Shown: positions 5,558 through 5,589 of the stretch, piece after piece
Position numbering within the stretch: position 1 is the first letter of the stretch
Layout of the letters: each line of letters starts with the position of its first letter
Assembly: GCA_934667295.1 (NCBI GenBank)
Contig: CAKULR010000120.1
Coordinates: 1-5,589, forward strand
DNA length: 5,589 nucleotides
Direction: 5' to 3'
Source of the DNA: an uncultured Kiritimatiellota bacterium
Lineage (GTDB): Bacteria > Verrucomicrobiota > Kiritimatiellia > RFP12 > UBA1067
The notes under the pieces: model-generated
Database searches by the model: none
What the model was told of the DNA's origin: nothing
What the model saw: the letters and a program-made list of their open reading frames with translations, nothing else
Position numbers and translations under genes: made by a program

Positions 5558-5589
5558 ATACAATTGTCTTGTCTAACGCAGTACAGCAC

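Noticed and set aside
5300..5563. An 87-codon minus-strand frame starting inside the 5514-5557 hairpin
   Set aside because: It runs through three hairpins and the antisense of the 5161 frame, has a Cys/Arg-rich product, and begins in a terminator-like structure.

Overview
The window is high-GC up to about position 5160 and looks like a carbohydrate-utilisation locus of a Gram-negative polysaccharide degrader. My best guess is a gut or anaerobic member of the Verrucomicrobiota/Kiritimatiellota/Lentisphaerota group. That assignment is inferred from gene style (secreted parallel beta-helix protein, LamG-like protein with an EF-hand-like loop, high GC); the sequence shows no taxonomic marker.

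Layout, all genes on the + strand. Positions 1-242 hold no supported gene but several inverted repeats. A sigma70-like extended -10 promoter (243-272) and a good Shine-Dalgarno precede a complete L-rhamnose isomerase gene, rhaA (323-1570), with all expected metal and catalytic residues. Six bases later a 705-residue secreted right-handed beta-helix protein begins (1577-3694), so the two probably form one operon. A secreted enzyme acting on a rhamnose- or deoxysugar-containing glycan, followed by cytoplasmic isomerisation of the released L-rhamnose to L-rhamnulose, is a reasonable reading. The enzyme's exact substrate cannot be read from the sequence.

The intergenic region 3695-3915 is the most interesting part. 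It opens with a G-quadruplex-type motif right after the stop codon. It then has an AT/pyrimidine-rich tract, a perfect TTGACA -35 box, a spacer containing a run of 11 G, and a TATCAT -10 box. This is the architecture of a phase-variable promoter whose spacer length changes by slippage of the homopolymer. It drives a 414-residue secreted LamG-like protein (3916-5160) with an EF-hand-type calcium loop just after its signal peptide.

Directly behind the TAG stop of that gene, in the same frame with zero gap, lies an 86-codon open frame (5161-5421) of unknown function in less GC-rich DNA. It could be a small separate gene, a readthrough extension, or the broken-off end of the larger gene. The right end (5422-5589) is AT-rich and carries three successive hairpins. 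The last is a strong terminator-like structure whose better U-tract lies on the minus strand, suggesting that a convergent gene ends just beyond the window.
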